A DNA stretch of 64,000 nt from Lachnospiraceae bacterium (GCA_017938145.1 JAGBCB010000023.1:1-64000); one strand, 5' to 3'. Shown: positions 9,436 through 18,424, counted from the first letter of the stretch. A program made the numbers and translations. Notes: generated by a model not told the origin, from the letters alone.

Positions 9436-9446
9436 ATATAGAGGGG
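9436..9446 (-). promoter_or_regulatory. CCCCTCTATAT element, copy B (upstream of virD4)
   Basis: Identical 11-mer in the sense of virD4, followed by CATTTTGAA and sitting 49 bases before the start codon, the distance expected of a promoter. Confidence 0.6.
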
Positions 9447-9535
9447 AAGTTTTTGATTTTCATTACTAGATTCCAAGAATTTTGATTATATATTAAGATT
9501 TTATATACACAGATACGCTCTGTATTTACTTTGCG

Positions 9536-9728
9536 GGGAGCGAAAATACGAAGAGCAACGCTGGCAAAGAAAAGAACCTGGAGGCAGCCTATATAGACAA
9601 TTTTCAATTTGAATTTCGCTCCGTCGTGCAGACACGACCACGCTCAATTAAAATTGAAAATTGTCCATACATGCTAAGCGCCTCCCTTTTCCCTTGCCAG
9701 CTGACTTTCTCTTCGCATTTTCGCTGGC
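9536..9728. repeat. about 190-bp imperfect palindrome (long hairpin)
   Basis: The two arms share, in mirrored order, GCGAAAAT-CGAAGAG, GCTGGCAA, GAAAA, GGAGGC and CAATTTTCAATTT, ending in a GTCGTG/CACGAC stem (9623-9638) with a CAGA loop. Mismatches and short gaps separate the blocks, so it is an old or functional structure rather than a fresh inversion. It lies in a gene-free stretch between virD4 and the PcfB-like gene. It may be a structured RNA, a fold-back mobile element or a protein-binding site; the sequence does not decide. Confidence 0.7.
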
Positions 9729-9887
9729 TCTGGCTTTTAGTTTATAGGTTCTGCCTTTTAGTTTATAATAAGTTCTTAGTTCTCTTCTGCATGCTTTTAT
9801 AAAGTGCTTTGGAGACATAAGAAAAACTTCACAATTCTTTCGTCTGCACTTCGCAGAGAGATATAAATAAGTCTTTTTATACGTATG

Positions 9888-10232
9888 GTACCATTCCTAC
9901 CCCCTCGCCGTTGGCGCGTCCCCCTGCCCATCTCCCCAGGGGGACTTATCAAGCGATACGCTATGGCTTCTGCGAACGGAAACCCAGTATCCGATAAAAA
10001 GTCCCCAGAAGAACTTTGTATCGGATACACGATTTCCTGTGTATTGGCTACCCACGGTGACTGCCTCCGTTTCCTCCGGCAGACACCTTACACATGTACA
10101 GGCTTTACTTTTACAATTAACTACTAATTTTTCTATTAGTCCGGAAATGTAAAAAATCAGGGTGCAAATGAACACTTTTACAAGACTTCATTTGCACCCT
10201 GATTTTTTACACTTCCTTATGCTGCTAATAAC
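9888..10232. repeat. ICE repeat element, copy 1
   Basis: This copy matches 25722-25942. Shared parts in order are a GTACCATTCC start, a CGCCGTTGG block, a GTCCCCCTG/CAGGGGGAC hairpin, CGGAAACCCA, a CTATTAG-CCGGAA block, and an AT-rich hairpin followed by CACTTCCTTATGCTG. Copy 1 has about 110 extra bases in the middle, including a GTATCCGATA/TATCGGATAC hairpin. Short reading frames here are translations of the repeat and are not believed to be genes. Confidence 0.75.
10148..10211. ncRNA. covarying hairpin of repeat copy 1
   Basis: This perfect stem of about 25 bp (10148-10172 with 10187-10211) closes a 14-nt loop ending TTTTACAAGAC. In the second copy the inner stem differs on both sides while pairing and loop are kept. 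It would also act as a bidirectional terminator because the stem carries A6/T6 ends. It is typed as ncRNA only provisionally. Confidence 0.45.
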
Positions 10233-10250
10233 TAATCCCCAAAAGCATTC

Positions 10251-10382
10251 TCCTTTCCTTGGGGCATAATGATTGTATTGCACTTCAAAAAGTCCGTCAA
10301 GACTGTAATTAACGGACCTTTAGCCCGGTCTTGACTGACTTTTCGAAGTGCAATTTGAAGCACCTAAGCCCAAGGAAAGGGA
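10251..10382. repeat. about 130-bp imperfect hairpin downstream of the PcfB-like gene
   Basis: ATTGCACTTC-AAAAGTC-GTCAAGAC (10277-10303) pairs with its mirror at 10328-10354 with three mismatches. An outer stem, CCTTTCCTTGGG with CCCAAGGAAAGG, closes the structure. An alternative inner pairing GTCCGT/ACGGAC exists. It may terminate the minus-strand segregation operon. Confidence 0.6.
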
Positions 10383-10416
10383 AAGTATAAGACTACACAG
10401 CCTTCAATCTTTGATT

Positions 10417-12228
10417 TTATCTGTCCTCCTGTTCTCTTGCTCTCTTGGAAGACCGCTTTTTCTCTGCTTTCTGTTCTTTCATCTTTGTTCCGTAATCCTT
10501 TTCTGCCATCTTCACAGCATAGGAACGGTCAACATAAGAAATCTTGGTTTCATGCTCTAAGAATTTCTGCACCAGTTTCTTTTCCTCTGCTGCCAGTGAT
10601 TCAAAATCTGTGTTCAGGAAGCGTTCCTTCTGTTCGGTATAACTCAATTTGTACTGAACAGTGGCCTGATTTTCTTTTACTCCGAAGCGTTCTTCAATCA
10701 GCTTCACTTTTTCCTGCGGACTCCGCCCGGCTTCTGTTTCTGTGATAGCAACCATGTTTTCCATACTGTCAAACATCATTATCAGATTATCTTCAAAATC
10801 TGGGGAGGTACGTTCCATACTCATAACTACTTCTCCGTTTTTCAGTACTACAAGCCCCTGCATATCTACCTTTAACATATAGTCTGGATTGGAAGCGGAG
10901 GTAAAGTAGACCGGTTCCGTCATTGCTTGAAGATTCATATTTTCCGGACATCTGCCTTCCAATTTCATCTTCATCTGTACTTTATCCATGTAAGACATCT
11001 TTTTACAGATAGTTTCATCCAGAACAATATCTACCTGCCCTTTGTCCTGCTCCCTATATGCAATATCCCCATTCACTGCTGTAAAGGCGATACCTTCTTT
11101 CTCCAAAGCATTGGTTACTTCCATAACTTCTGCGGTATCCAGATTGGAAAGTGTACAAAGTGTTTCTCCGTGCATCAGTTCTGCCCGTCCAAAAGTTAAC
11201 TCAAAGACCGGACCGGTATAGCTTTCCACATTCTGTAATGCCATCCGTAATTCTTCCACATCCGGAACCTGTACATTACCTGCACTGTCAAAATTCTTTA
11301 CAAAATTCATACGTTCCTCTGGCACTAATTTGCATTTGCCAAGCTTTTTCATGGCAATCATTAATTCCCGATTTCCAAAAGGCTGTGTCTTCCTTGCCTT
11401 GTCCTGAACCACCTGCACCTTAGCTCCGTTTCTTTTCGTTTTTTCTTCCACGGACAGCTTATGTTCAATCATCATACCGTTTCCAAGGGTAATAAACTCC
11501 ATTGGATTATTTGCATTGACAATATACAGGATTTCCTTACTCTTTTCTTTTTCCTTGGCTTCCTGCAGAATATGGTTCTTCACTGCAAGAGACTGTTCCA
11601 GCTTCTGTCGATATGCCAGTCCCTCTTCTCCTGATAATTCATATTCAAGACCTTTTAACGCTCTGGTTACAATTTCTTTATCTGTTTCGGAATACAAGAT
11701 GTCATACTTCCCATTTTCCTTTTCATTCCCGATTACTGCATAGGCAAAGCCAAGAGATGCCGCTTCCTTCCGGAACACTTCCAGTTCAACTTCAGAATAA
11801 CCAGCCGTATGGCAGATATTCTTCCCTGCATTATCCTGAATAAACTCCTGTGGCGTAAGCTCCTTAAACGCAATCTTTAATTCCTGTGCCAAAAGCTCCC
11901 ATGCTTTTTCGACCTGCTTTTTATCTTTATCTCTGGTAACAATCGTTGTTTTTCCGTCCGTTTCTGCCAGCCGTACATATGGAACCCTCCGTTTCTGCAA
12001 TATCTTCTCAAAAAAGGCGGCATCTTCTGTACTTACTACCTGATAGCAGACTTCTCCTCCATAATGGATATGCCGATAAATCGCCTTTGCTCCTTTCATG
12101 TGTTCGTCTGTATATCCTTTTTGTCTGCCGTCCCTCATTGCCTGCGCCAGCAAAATCATTAATTGCTTTAAAAACGTTGATGTGCTGTCTGCTTCTTTCA
12201 TTCCCAATTCTTCACTTACCAGTGCCAT
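10417..12228 (-). CDS. ICE accessory protein, PcfB-like N-terminus
   Basis: This 603-aa soluble protein lacks membrane segments. The first 140 residues (LAQAMRDG, then GGEVCYQVVSTEDAAFFEKIL and a repeat of that alpha/beta pattern) resemble the DUF3801/PcfB domain found with relaxases and coupling proteins in Gram-positive conjugation. The rest shows further similar-looking alpha/beta units and a Lys/Arg-rich C-terminus. A good GAGAGG site precedes the ATG. It is the last gene of the minus block that begins with parR. The PcfB comparison is by eye and moderate; function beyond 'transfer accessory' is not claimed. Confidence 0.55.
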   Translation of the reverse strand: MALVSEELGMKEADSTSTFLKQLMILLAQAMRDGRQKGYTDEHMKGAKAIYRHIHYGGEVCYQVVSTEDAAFFEKILQKRRVPYVRLAETDGKTTIVTRDKDKKQVEKAWELLAQELKIAFKELTPQEFIQDNAGKNICHTAGYSEVELEVFRKEAASLGFAYAVIGNEKENGKYDILYSETDKEIVTRALKGLEYELSGEEGLAYRQKLEQSLAVKNHILQEAKEKEKSKEILYIVNANNPMEFITLGNGMMIEHKLSVEEKTKRNGAKVQVVQDKARKTQPFGNRELMIAMKKLGKCKLVPEERMNFVKNFDSAGNVQVPDVEELRMALQNVESYTGPVFELTFGRAELMHGETLCTLSNLDTAEVMEVTNALEKEGIAFTAVNGDIAYREQDKGQVDIVLDETICKKMSYMDKVQMKMKLEGRCPENMNLQAMTEPVYFTSASNPDYMLKVDMQGLVVLKNGEVVMSMERTSPDFEDNLIMMFDSMENMVAITETEAGRSPQEKVKLIEERFGVKENQATVQYKLSYTEQKERFLNTDFESLAAEEKKLVQKFLEHETKISYVDRSYAVKMAEKDYGTKMKEQKAEKKRSSKRAREQEDR

Positions 12229-12324
12229 ACTACTACCTCTCTTTCACAAAAGTATTTTATGGGTTCACTTTTCTTGTAACTCATTTGATCTATCTCCACA
12301 AAAAACAATCAATCATTTATTCCA

Positions 12325-13398
12325 CTAAGGAATAAAAATACCGTGTTCGTAGGCTACGGTTCCTGCATTTGTACCAAGTTCTGTCACCAGTGCAATCAAT
12401 AATTCCAACAGCTCGGAATACACAAACTTCACATATAACTGCCCGAGAACCAGGGCTGTTGCCATGCAGGTAATCCCACGCAGAACACCTGCAGCTCTCC
12501 GCAAGCATACTTTTTCCTGCCTTTTGAATATGGTTCCGTTTGGTTCCTGATAGTAATTCACTTCCTTATAACTGTAGGAACCGGTACAGATACTAAGTGC
12601 ATCCACGGCAGGCAGTATGCCGCCAAAACCTCCGGTTATGATATACAGTGCCATATGCAGGTACTCTCTGGTAAACAGCTTATGAAGCCCCAGGCATCCT
12701 CCAAGTACTGCCGAATACAATACCGCTTCCGGAGATATGGCGGACAGCCGATACCATTCTTTCTTCCCTACCAGCCCGGTATTAATCTTCCCAATCATCA
12801 CATCGGAATCCCGAAGGATGTATTCTGTGCCATCCGCATCACGCTTTATTGTATCCTCCGGGTAATCATTTCCTTCCAAGGGAACAAGCACCTGCAGAAT
12901 CCTTTCCAATGTATTTTCATCCAGTACAGATACCGTATCTTCCTCTTCTTCCGTTGGCGGAAGCATAAGCAGCTGCTCCATTGCTTCCGCTATCTGCTCC
13001 GGTCTGGTTTTGTTTGCCCGGGTGTAATGATACAGGCCGTTAAGAAACTGTTCAGCATCCTCAAGCTCTACTGGATGAAATGGATCCGGTGCATAATAGC
13101 TACGCCCTGTACCTGCAAGCACTGGATAGATATATAATGCTAACCCTAACACTTCCTTCATATCTGCCAGTGCTTTTCGGCAACGCTCCTGCTCTTCCAC
13201 GCACTCCTGCAGTTCATCCAGACATGGGAGCAGGACAAAAATGCCATTGCTTCCCACGTACAGATATTTAACAAAACAGTTTTTGGAAAAATACAGTTCT
13301 TGAAAGCATGCCATATCCGGACATAGTTCACTTGCTGCCAGACAGTCCAATATTTCTGAATGGATAATAACCTCTTTCTTCTGTTTTCTATGCCACAT
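12325..13398 (-). CDS. unknown ICE protein with C-terminal membrane segments
   Basis: I do not recognise this 357-aa protein. The N-terminal half is soluble and acidic (EEEEDTVSVLDENTLERIL near residue 158). The C-terminal half has hydrophobic stretches around residues 226-270 and 305-350. It lies between the ParM-like and PcfB-like genes in the same direction with short gaps, so it belongs to that operon. A membrane-anchored role in segregation or transfer is possible but unproven. Confidence 0.55.
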   Translation of the reverse strand: MWHRKQKKEVIIHSEILDCLAASELCPDMACFQELYFSKNCFVKYLYVGSNGIFVLLPCLDELQECVEEQERCRKALADMKEVLGLALYIYPVLAGTGRSYYAPDPFHPVELEDAEQFLNGLYHYTRANKTRPEQIAEAMEQLLMLPPTEEEEDTVSVLDENTLERILQVLVPLEGNDYPEDTIKRDADGTEYILRDSDVMIGKINTGLVGKKEWYRLSAISPEAVLYSAVLGGCLGLHKLFTREYLHMALYIITGGFGGILPAVDALSICTGSYSYKEVNYYQEPNGTIFKRQEKVCLRRAAGVLRGITCMATALVLGQLYVKFVYSELLELLIALVTELGTNAGTVAYEHGIFIP

Positions 13399-13424
13399 TT
13401 CTTATCCTCGCTTTCATATAGTTA

Positions 13425-14369
13425 TCACTCCGTTATCGCTTTTAAGAAGCCCCTTACATTTACTTTTTCCGGTTCCTCACAGATAATCGCTCCCGGGATT
13501 ACCTGCAGTATCTCATTCCGGAGCAATTCACTGGTTCCTCCGGTAAATACAAGTCTTGTCAGACGGAGATTCCAACCATTGGCTTCACACTTCTTAATAA
13601 TGCTTTCGATATGCTTCTTTTTGAAATCCGCAATAAATTCCTTGGAGCCTTCACGGATGCCGGAAGAAGACATGTTATCAACTACGTATCCATCACGGAG
13701 AATGTCTTCCATCATCCACTGCGGTATATCCTCGCCATACTTAGTAGCAAGTGCATTTTTCAAATTCTGTGCAAGTACATTAGAGCCAAGGTTCTCTGTA
13801 AACAAAGTACTGATAATCGGCATTGTCTTGTTATACACGCAGGCATTGACGTTAAGACCGCCAATATCAATAATCCCTGCACTCATGCTCTCATATTTTC
13901 TATCCAAGTAAATGATTCCAGAGCTCTCCGGAAATACGATTACACTTAAGATAGTTAATTTCTTTGTTGTTTCATTGACCTTAATCTCAATCTGTCTGTC
14001 CGGAAACATATACTTTTTGTAAGTTTCCTTGCTCTCCGGATTTTCAAATACCGACAATGGGCAGCCGATGGCAACCACCACCGTATCATCTCCGCTACTT
14101 AACTGGTGAATTGCAGTGTATGTAGAAATACGATGGATATCCTCCGCTTTGGTCAGTTTTGCACTGGATACTTCCGCCTGTTCCCCTACCAGATAACGTT
14201 TGCCCTTATATTCTACGATATAGCTCTTGCCCTGGGCTTCGGAACGCTGCGTTTCTTCGGATTTAGTTCTGAATGTGATAAAACGCTCCGAACCATCTCC
14301 CCTTAATGTAACTGCCTTAGTAGCAAACTTTCCGGTATCTACCGCAATAAATCTAGGTGTCTTTTCCAT
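13425..14369 (-). CDS. parM: ParM/StbA-family actin-like segregation ATPase
   Basis: This 314-aa protein has actin-fold phosphate loops: FIAVDTGKFATKAV at residues 7-20 and SAGIIDIGGLNVNACVYN near residue 170, with a late LVFTGGTSELLRNEI. Proteins of this type form filaments that push DNA copies apart. It is immediately downstream of a ParR-like gene, and six 23-bp repeats lie upstream of both, the classic type II partition layout. It is likely to stabilise the excised circular ICE. Confidence 0.85.
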   Translation of the reverse strand: MEKTPRFIAVDTGKFATKAVTLRGDGSERFITFRTKSEETQRSEAQGKSYIVEYKGKRYLVGEQAEVSSAKLTKAEDIHRISTYTAIHQLSSGDDTVVVAIGCPLSVFENPESKETYKKYMFPDRQIEIKVNETTKKLTILSVIVFPESSGIIYLDRKYESMSAGIIDIGGLNVNACVYNKTMPIISTLFTENLGSNVLAQNLKNALATKYGEDIPQWMMEDILRDGYVVDNMSSSGIREGSKEFIADFKKKHIESIIKKCEANGWNLRLTRLVFTGGTSELLRNEILQVIPGAIICEEPEKVNVRGFLKAITE

Positions 14370-14388
14370 TCTCTATTACCTCTCTTTC

Positions 14389-14883
14389 CTATTTTTCAAA
14401 CCCTGCCAGACTGTATGCTGTTGCTGCAGGCATAAACTGTTCTGCCATCATTTTCGCCATTGCTCTTTTCTGACTATCCGTAAGGGCATCCAAATCCAAT
14501 CCTTTTTCCCGAATCTTTATTAACTGCTCTTCGGAGAATATTTCTTCCGGTTCTTCTACTACACTGAAATCTTCCGGTTCCGTGTTTTCTTCTTCATAAA
14601 CCGGAATCTCCTGTGCAGCTTTAACTTTCTCCTTTTCTTTAGGACTGGATTTACCAAACCTCTTGTTCCCAACTTTTCCTTTACTTGGCTCCGGAAATAC
14701 CATGCTCTGCATAGACAAGGATTGCATAGTACCTGTCCCTGCGTAATTTTGTAACAACTGGGTATTCTTTAGAGCCATGATAATTACACTCTTTTTGGCA
14801 CGGCCCAAACTTTCAAGGAAGTTATAACATAGCAATTCATCTGGCTTGTCCAAGTCAAAGTTTAAATATGTAGTTTTCCGCAT
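14389..14883 (-). CDS. parR: ParR-like centromere-binding protein
   Basis: This 164-aa protein starts MRKTTYLNFDLDKPDELL, a beta strand plus helices like the ribbon-helix-helix DNA-binding head of ParR. The reading frame continues 24 codons upstream to a TTG, but AAGGCGGTG with 9-nt spacing favours this ATG. The C-terminal half is acidic and disordered-looking, then ends in a helical tail, as in adaptors that contact ParM. It sits 20 bases upstream of parM and about 150 bases from the repeat array that is its likely target. Confidence 0.7.
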   Translation of the reverse strand: MRKTTYLNFDLDKPDELLCYNFLESLGRAKKSVIIMALKNTQLLQNYAGTGTMQSLSMQSMVFPEPSKGKVGNKRFGKSSPKEKEKVKAAQEIPVYEEENTEPEDFSVVEEPEEIFSEEQLIKIREKGLDLDALTDSQKRAMAKMMAEQFMPAATAYSLAGFEK

Positions 14884-14982
14884 AAAATCTTTCACCGCCT
14901 TTCCATCTTCTAATATGAATGCCAAACCATTGATTAAGGCTGCTGCCAGTATCAACAGATACCTTGGAGATATCTACAAAAC

Positions 14983-14993
14983 ATATAGAGGGG
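14983..14993 (-). promoter_or_regulatory. CCCCTCTATAT element, copy C (upstream of parR)
   Basis: Identical 11-mer in the sense of parR, followed by GTTTTGTAGA, 100 bases before the start codon. It lies beside the repeat array, so a ParR-bound array could cover it. Confidence 0.55.
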
Positions 14994-15028
14994 GACATAA
15001 AAGAAATTATTTAGCTTTTTTCCGTATT

Positions 15029-15165
15029 TTGCATAAGCATTTTTCCATACTTTGCATTAACCCCATACAGCACAACACATAAGCATTTCACTTCATATTA
15101 CATATGCATAGTTCTTTACTCCGCATATGCAGTCTTCTGCAGTTCGCATATGCAAGCTGCCTTCC
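15029..15165. repeat. six 23-bp-spaced repeats, probable parC centromere
   Basis: The core CAT begins at 15032, 15055, 15078, 15101, 15124 and 15147, exactly 23 bp apart each time. Unit starts are GCATAAGCAT, GCATTAACC, ACATAAGCAT, ACATATGCAT, GCATATGCAG and GCATATGCAA. Arrays like this upstream of parMR are the centromeres of type II partition systems. A role as replication iterons is the alternative, but no replication initiator gene is seen. Confidence 0.75.
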
Positions 15166-15238
15166 TATAGGGTTCCTACACATTCTCCGGCTGTATAGTT
15201 CGAAATACTTTTCTCTTTTCAACGTTTTTCCCCTGCTT

Positions 15239-15249
15239 CCCCTCTATAT
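15239..15249 (+). promoter_or_regulatory. CCCCTCTATAT element, copy E (upstream of the mob genes)
   Basis: The same 11-mer on the plus strand, in the sense of the relaxosome and relaxase genes, followed by AGTTTATGAA. It lies 207 bases before the first start codon, with the oriT candidate between. Confidence 0.55.
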
Positions 15250-15289
15250 AGTTTATGAACAACGAGAAAAGCATTTTTTACGAATAGAA

Positions 15290-15425
15290 CCACAGTGTCC
15301 CGACGTCGGTAACCCTCCTGGGACACGGTTCGTCAGGCTCCGCCCGACACCTGGTTGGGACACCCAAACCCTTTTGCCTATGGCAAAAATGGTACTCGCT
15401 ACGCTCGTAAAGGTAGCAGACCAAC
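15290..15425 (+). other. candidate origin of transfer (oriT)
   Basis: This non-coding stretch directly upstream of the relaxosome and relaxase genes holds TGTCCC with two inverted partners (GGGACA at about 15320 and 15357), a GC-rich segment and a TTTTGCC-TAT-GGCAAAA hairpin followed by GGTACTCGCTACGCTCG. MOBP elements carry oriT in this position. The nick site cannot be named from sequence alone. Confidence 0.5.
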
Positions 15426-15455
15426 ACATCATGAAAGAAAGGATAGATTTCATTT

Positions 15456-15893
15456 ATGAAAGTACGTTTTCAAGTATGGGTTGATGAAGAAAAATATGAG
15501 GAATTAAAGGAAATAGCAAAAGAAAAGGATATGGCAGTATCAGAATATGTACGTGACCTACTCTATAAAAAATCCGATGTCGAATTAACCATTGACTTTG
15601 CGGATGTATACCGCTATGTGGAAACCATCGAAGATTTAAAACAGAAAATTAGTTCCATTCTGCCGTCTATCTTCCGCTCCGGAAGAATTTATGAGCAGGA
15701 AGCAGTGCTTATCAAGCAGACCTTAACTCAGATTTCAGAAAAAGTAAATGATACCTGGCGTTATGTTACTACCATGCGGGCAGATATGTATGATGATGTA
15801 AGAAAAAAGCTTTACCATTCTGTCAAGCAGCACAGCTACAGTAAGCGCCATACCAAGGAAAAATTAACCAAATTAGAAGAAAAGTATAAATAG
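15456..15893 (+). CDS. mobC: ribbon-helix-helix relaxosome accessory protein (MobC-like)
   Basis: This 145-aa protein begins with an RHH DNA-binding motif (MKVRFQVWVDEEKYEELKEI, then AVSEYVRDLLYKK). A helical region follows, with a basic tail (KQHSYSKRHTKEKLTKLEEK). Proteins of this kind bind oriT and help the relaxase open it. The gene ends 11 bases before the relaxase start. AAAGGA precedes the ATG. Confidence 0.75.
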   Translation: MKVRFQVWVDEEKYEELKEIAKEKDMAVSEYVRDLLYKKSDVELTIDFADVYRYVETIEDLKQKISSILPSIFRSGRIYEQEAVLIKQTLTQISEKVNDTWRYVTTMRADMYDDVRKKLYHSVKQHSYSKRHTKEKLTKLEEKYK

Positions 15894-15904
15894 AAGGTGA
15901 TACT

Positions 15905-18424
15905 ATGGCAGTGACAAAAATAAAAGCATACCATTCCGCCTCTTCTATCAAAAACACCATTGTTTACGTGAAGAACGAGGAAAAAACGAAGTTGGAATAT
16001 TCCCCTGATGAGGAAGCTTTGCACGTACTTCATAATGCCATCCGGTATTCTGAAAATGACATTAAAACTACCTACGTTGCAGAAGATGGTCACATGGAAA
16101 TTCTTGTTTCCGGGCATCACTGCAGCGTGGAGCTGGCAGAAGAAACCTTTCGACAGGCAGCTGATACCTATCATAGGAATGGGCATGATGAAAATGCCGG
16201 GCGACACTATAAGGTCAAAACTCTGCTCCGGGCAAAGCTTGATAAAAAAGGGAATCCTATCTTAGATGAACAGGGCTTTATGATTCATGATGAAAAAGCC
16301 CCTGTGTACCATGATGAAAACGGAGATACCATAACTTTTATGCAGGAGCGTGTATCAAAAGCCCGGAACTGCTATATGTGGGTAATGAGCTTTCCACCGC
16401 CAAGAGTCTGCGGTTATGAAATTGACCCACGACTGGTGCATCAAATCGGACTGGAATTTATGCAGGAACTGGAAGCCTACCAAGGCTGTGAATTTCCCGC
16501 CATCATCGCTACTCATTGTGACAAAGAGCATATTCACAACCACATCCCCATGAGTGCATTTTCCAGTAGTTCTCTTAGAAAGTATCGGGATGATATGGAA
16601 TCCTTACAGGCAGCCAGAGATATCACAGACCGGCTCTCACTGAAATACAATCTGCCTATCATCTTAGCACCGGAAAACAAAAAATCCATGTCACATGAAG
16701 AATGGGAGTTGTCAAAACAAGGAAAATCATGGAAGCAGGATTTGCGGACCGAGATAGCCTATCACTTAGAACGTGCCATTTCTTACGAAGACTTTAAAAT
16801 GCGTTTCAGACGCAGTGGCTACAATTTGCGTGAAACAGAAAATCACCTTACCTATTACACTCCGGGTAACACCCACCGCTGTCGTGATACCAATTTAGGT
16901 AAAGCCTATGAAAAATCTGCTCTCATGTCCTACTTTATACCGAAACAAGAAAAAGAACCACAACCTGCCTTAGAAGAAACCCATCTGCTCCCTTCTTCCA
17001 CCGGACACAAAGCACATACCCTCTATGTGAGCCGGTATACCACTTCCGGAAGACGAAGAAGTGACTTGGAAATGCTGTTACTGAAAGCAATTAACCTTAT
17101 CAAATTGATTGGTGATAGCTTTAGTGAAATAGATAACACATCCGCTAATCCGGTTTATCGTTCCTCCTCGTGGAAAATTGCAAGACTATCCGAAAGTATC
17201 TCCATTCTTAACACTAGAGGTATCAATACCGCAAAGGAATTAGATGAGCAGCTTATGTCAACCGGTGCCGCATTATCTCATGCCAAGAAAGATTATAACG
17301 ACCTGTCACAGGGAAAAACCGGGTTATCTACACTGAAAGAACTACTGGAAAATTTGCAGGAGTTGTCCTACGCTGTAGAGCAACTGGGTATCAGTGTTTT
17401 TTGTCTGCACTCACCGACACAAAAGGAGATAACGGAATATAGAGCAAAGACCTTCCCAATGAGTTCAGAACAGCGCAGAAGTCTGTATATTGCCTTGCAG
17501 GGACACAGTCATTATAAGTTAACAACCAAGTTCAATAACCTTACATACATGGAGGCAAAGGATTGTATTGACTACTTAACTGGGAAAAGTAATACCCTGC
17601 CAGAGGTGTTGGCTACTTCCTTTAGTTCATCCAGCGATTTAGACAGAAAGTATGACGCTATCGCCAACAAAGTCTTAGAAGGGCTCCGGAGCAGGTTGCA
17701 AAACAAGCCGCTTTCTCCGGCGTTAAGAAGAGAGCTATTGACTTACTCCATTCCGATTGATGTAAATAACAATCTCTCTATGGCAGATGCTATCCATTTG
17801 GCTTCATACTATCGTAAATGGCAGCCAAAATTCCATCCTTGCACCAATTCCGAAGAGCTTGTATCTTCCGGTAAGGCTATGCAGTTGGAAGAATTGCTCA
17901 AACACCATGGTTTGTCTATCAATATTCCGGTAGATCAACTATCCAGAAAGGATGCCAGTTATCTCTTTCAGCAGCTTGTCCTAAGCCGTATCACACCGGA
18001 TATCATCAAGCAATCTTTAGAGGATTCCTGGCACAACAGTATATCCCAACTTGGTTACGAAGAACGTTGCCTTGCGGAAGAATATCGTGAATTACTACAG
18101 AAAATTTCACTGCTCGGTTATGATGCCATGAATACAGAACCGCTTCTGGCAGATGTCACCGCCCAGCTTACAAATATCCAGTCTGCCGAACAGACAGTAA
18201 ACGAATTAAAAGACGAGTACAAGACCTTAAAGCAACTCAAGATTTATACTACATTGGCTGATACCTCGAAAAGCACGGCTTTCTGTTACGGTCCGAATTG
18301 GAAGGAGCAATTTCAAAAGGAAGTCGAAATCAAAGAAACCAATCAACCTGCAAAACCGGAACCGGAGGAAGCCCCACAGCCAACCAAGCGACATTTCAAT
18401 GTAGATGTGGATATTGACATTTAA
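15905..18424 (+). CDS. mobA: MOBP-type relaxase
   Basis: This 839-aa relaxase nicks oriT and leads the strand into the recipient. The N-terminal domain has AYHSASSIKNTIVYV (candidate catalytic Tyr near residue 20) and the metal-binding histidine triad in ATHCDKEHIHNHIPM (His204, His209, His211). Residues about 100-150 form an insertion before the triad. The C-terminal 500 residues are helical and likely contact the coupling protein. It is preceded by AGAAGGTGATACT and followed by a terminator shared with the convergent gene. Confidence 0.92.
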   Translation: MAVTKIKAYHSASSIKNTIVYVKNEEKTKLEYSPDEEALHVLHNAIRYSENDIKTTYVAEDGHMEILVSGHHCSVELAEETFRQAADTYHRNGHDENAGRHYKVKTLLRAKLDKKGNPILDEQGFMIHDEKAPVYHDENGDTITFMQERVSKARNCYMWVMSFPPPRVCGYEIDPRLVHQIGLEFMQELEAYQGCEFPAIIATHCDKEHIHNHIPMSAFSSSSLRKYRDDMESLQAARDITDRLSLKYNLPIILAPENKKSMSHEEWELSKQGKSWKQDLRTEIAYHLERAISYEDFKMRFRRSGYNLRETENHLTYYTPGNTHRCRDTNLGKAYEKSALMSYFIPKQEKEPQPALEETHLLPSSTGHKAHTLYVSRYTTSGRRRSDLEMLLLKAINLIKLIGDSFSEIDNTSANPVYRSSSWKIARLSESISILNTRGINTAKELDEQLMSTGAALSHAKKDYNDLSQGKTGLSTLKELLENLQELSYAVEQLGISVFCLHSPTQKEITEYRAKTFPMSSEQRRSLYIALQGHSHYKLTTKFNNLTYMEAKDCIDYLTGKSNTLPEVLATSFSSSSDLDRKYDAIANKVLEGLRSRLQNKPLSPALRRELLTYSIPIDVNNNLSMADAIHLASYYRKWQPKFHPCTNSEELVSSGKAMQLEELLKHHGLSINIPVDQLSRKDASYLFQQLVLSRITPDIIKQSLEDSWHNSISQLGYEERCLAEEYRELLQKISLLGYDAMNTEPLLADVTAQLTNIQSAEQTVNELKDEYKTLKQLKIYTTLADTSKSTAFCYGPNWKEQFQKEVEIKETNQPAKPEPEEAPQPTKRHFNVDVDIDI

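Noticed and set aside
9536..9728. Retron-type RNA for the long hairpin
   Set aside because: No reverse transcriptase gene is adjacent; the only implied RT belongs to the group II intron outside the window.
9797..10175. Short overlapping reading frames in the repeat at 9888-10232, with a similar frame at 25665-25895
   Set aside because: They are translations of a non-coding repeat with hairpins; they lack ribosome sites and differ in length because the copies differ by an insertion.
10148..10211. Simple bidirectional terminator as full explanation of the repeat hairpin
   Set aside because: It may work as one, but the fixed loop and paired stem changes in the two copies are not explained by termination alone.
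15029..15165. CRISPR array
   Set aside because: The units are 23 bp with no constant repeat/variable spacer layout and no cas genes are near; centromere repeats fit better.
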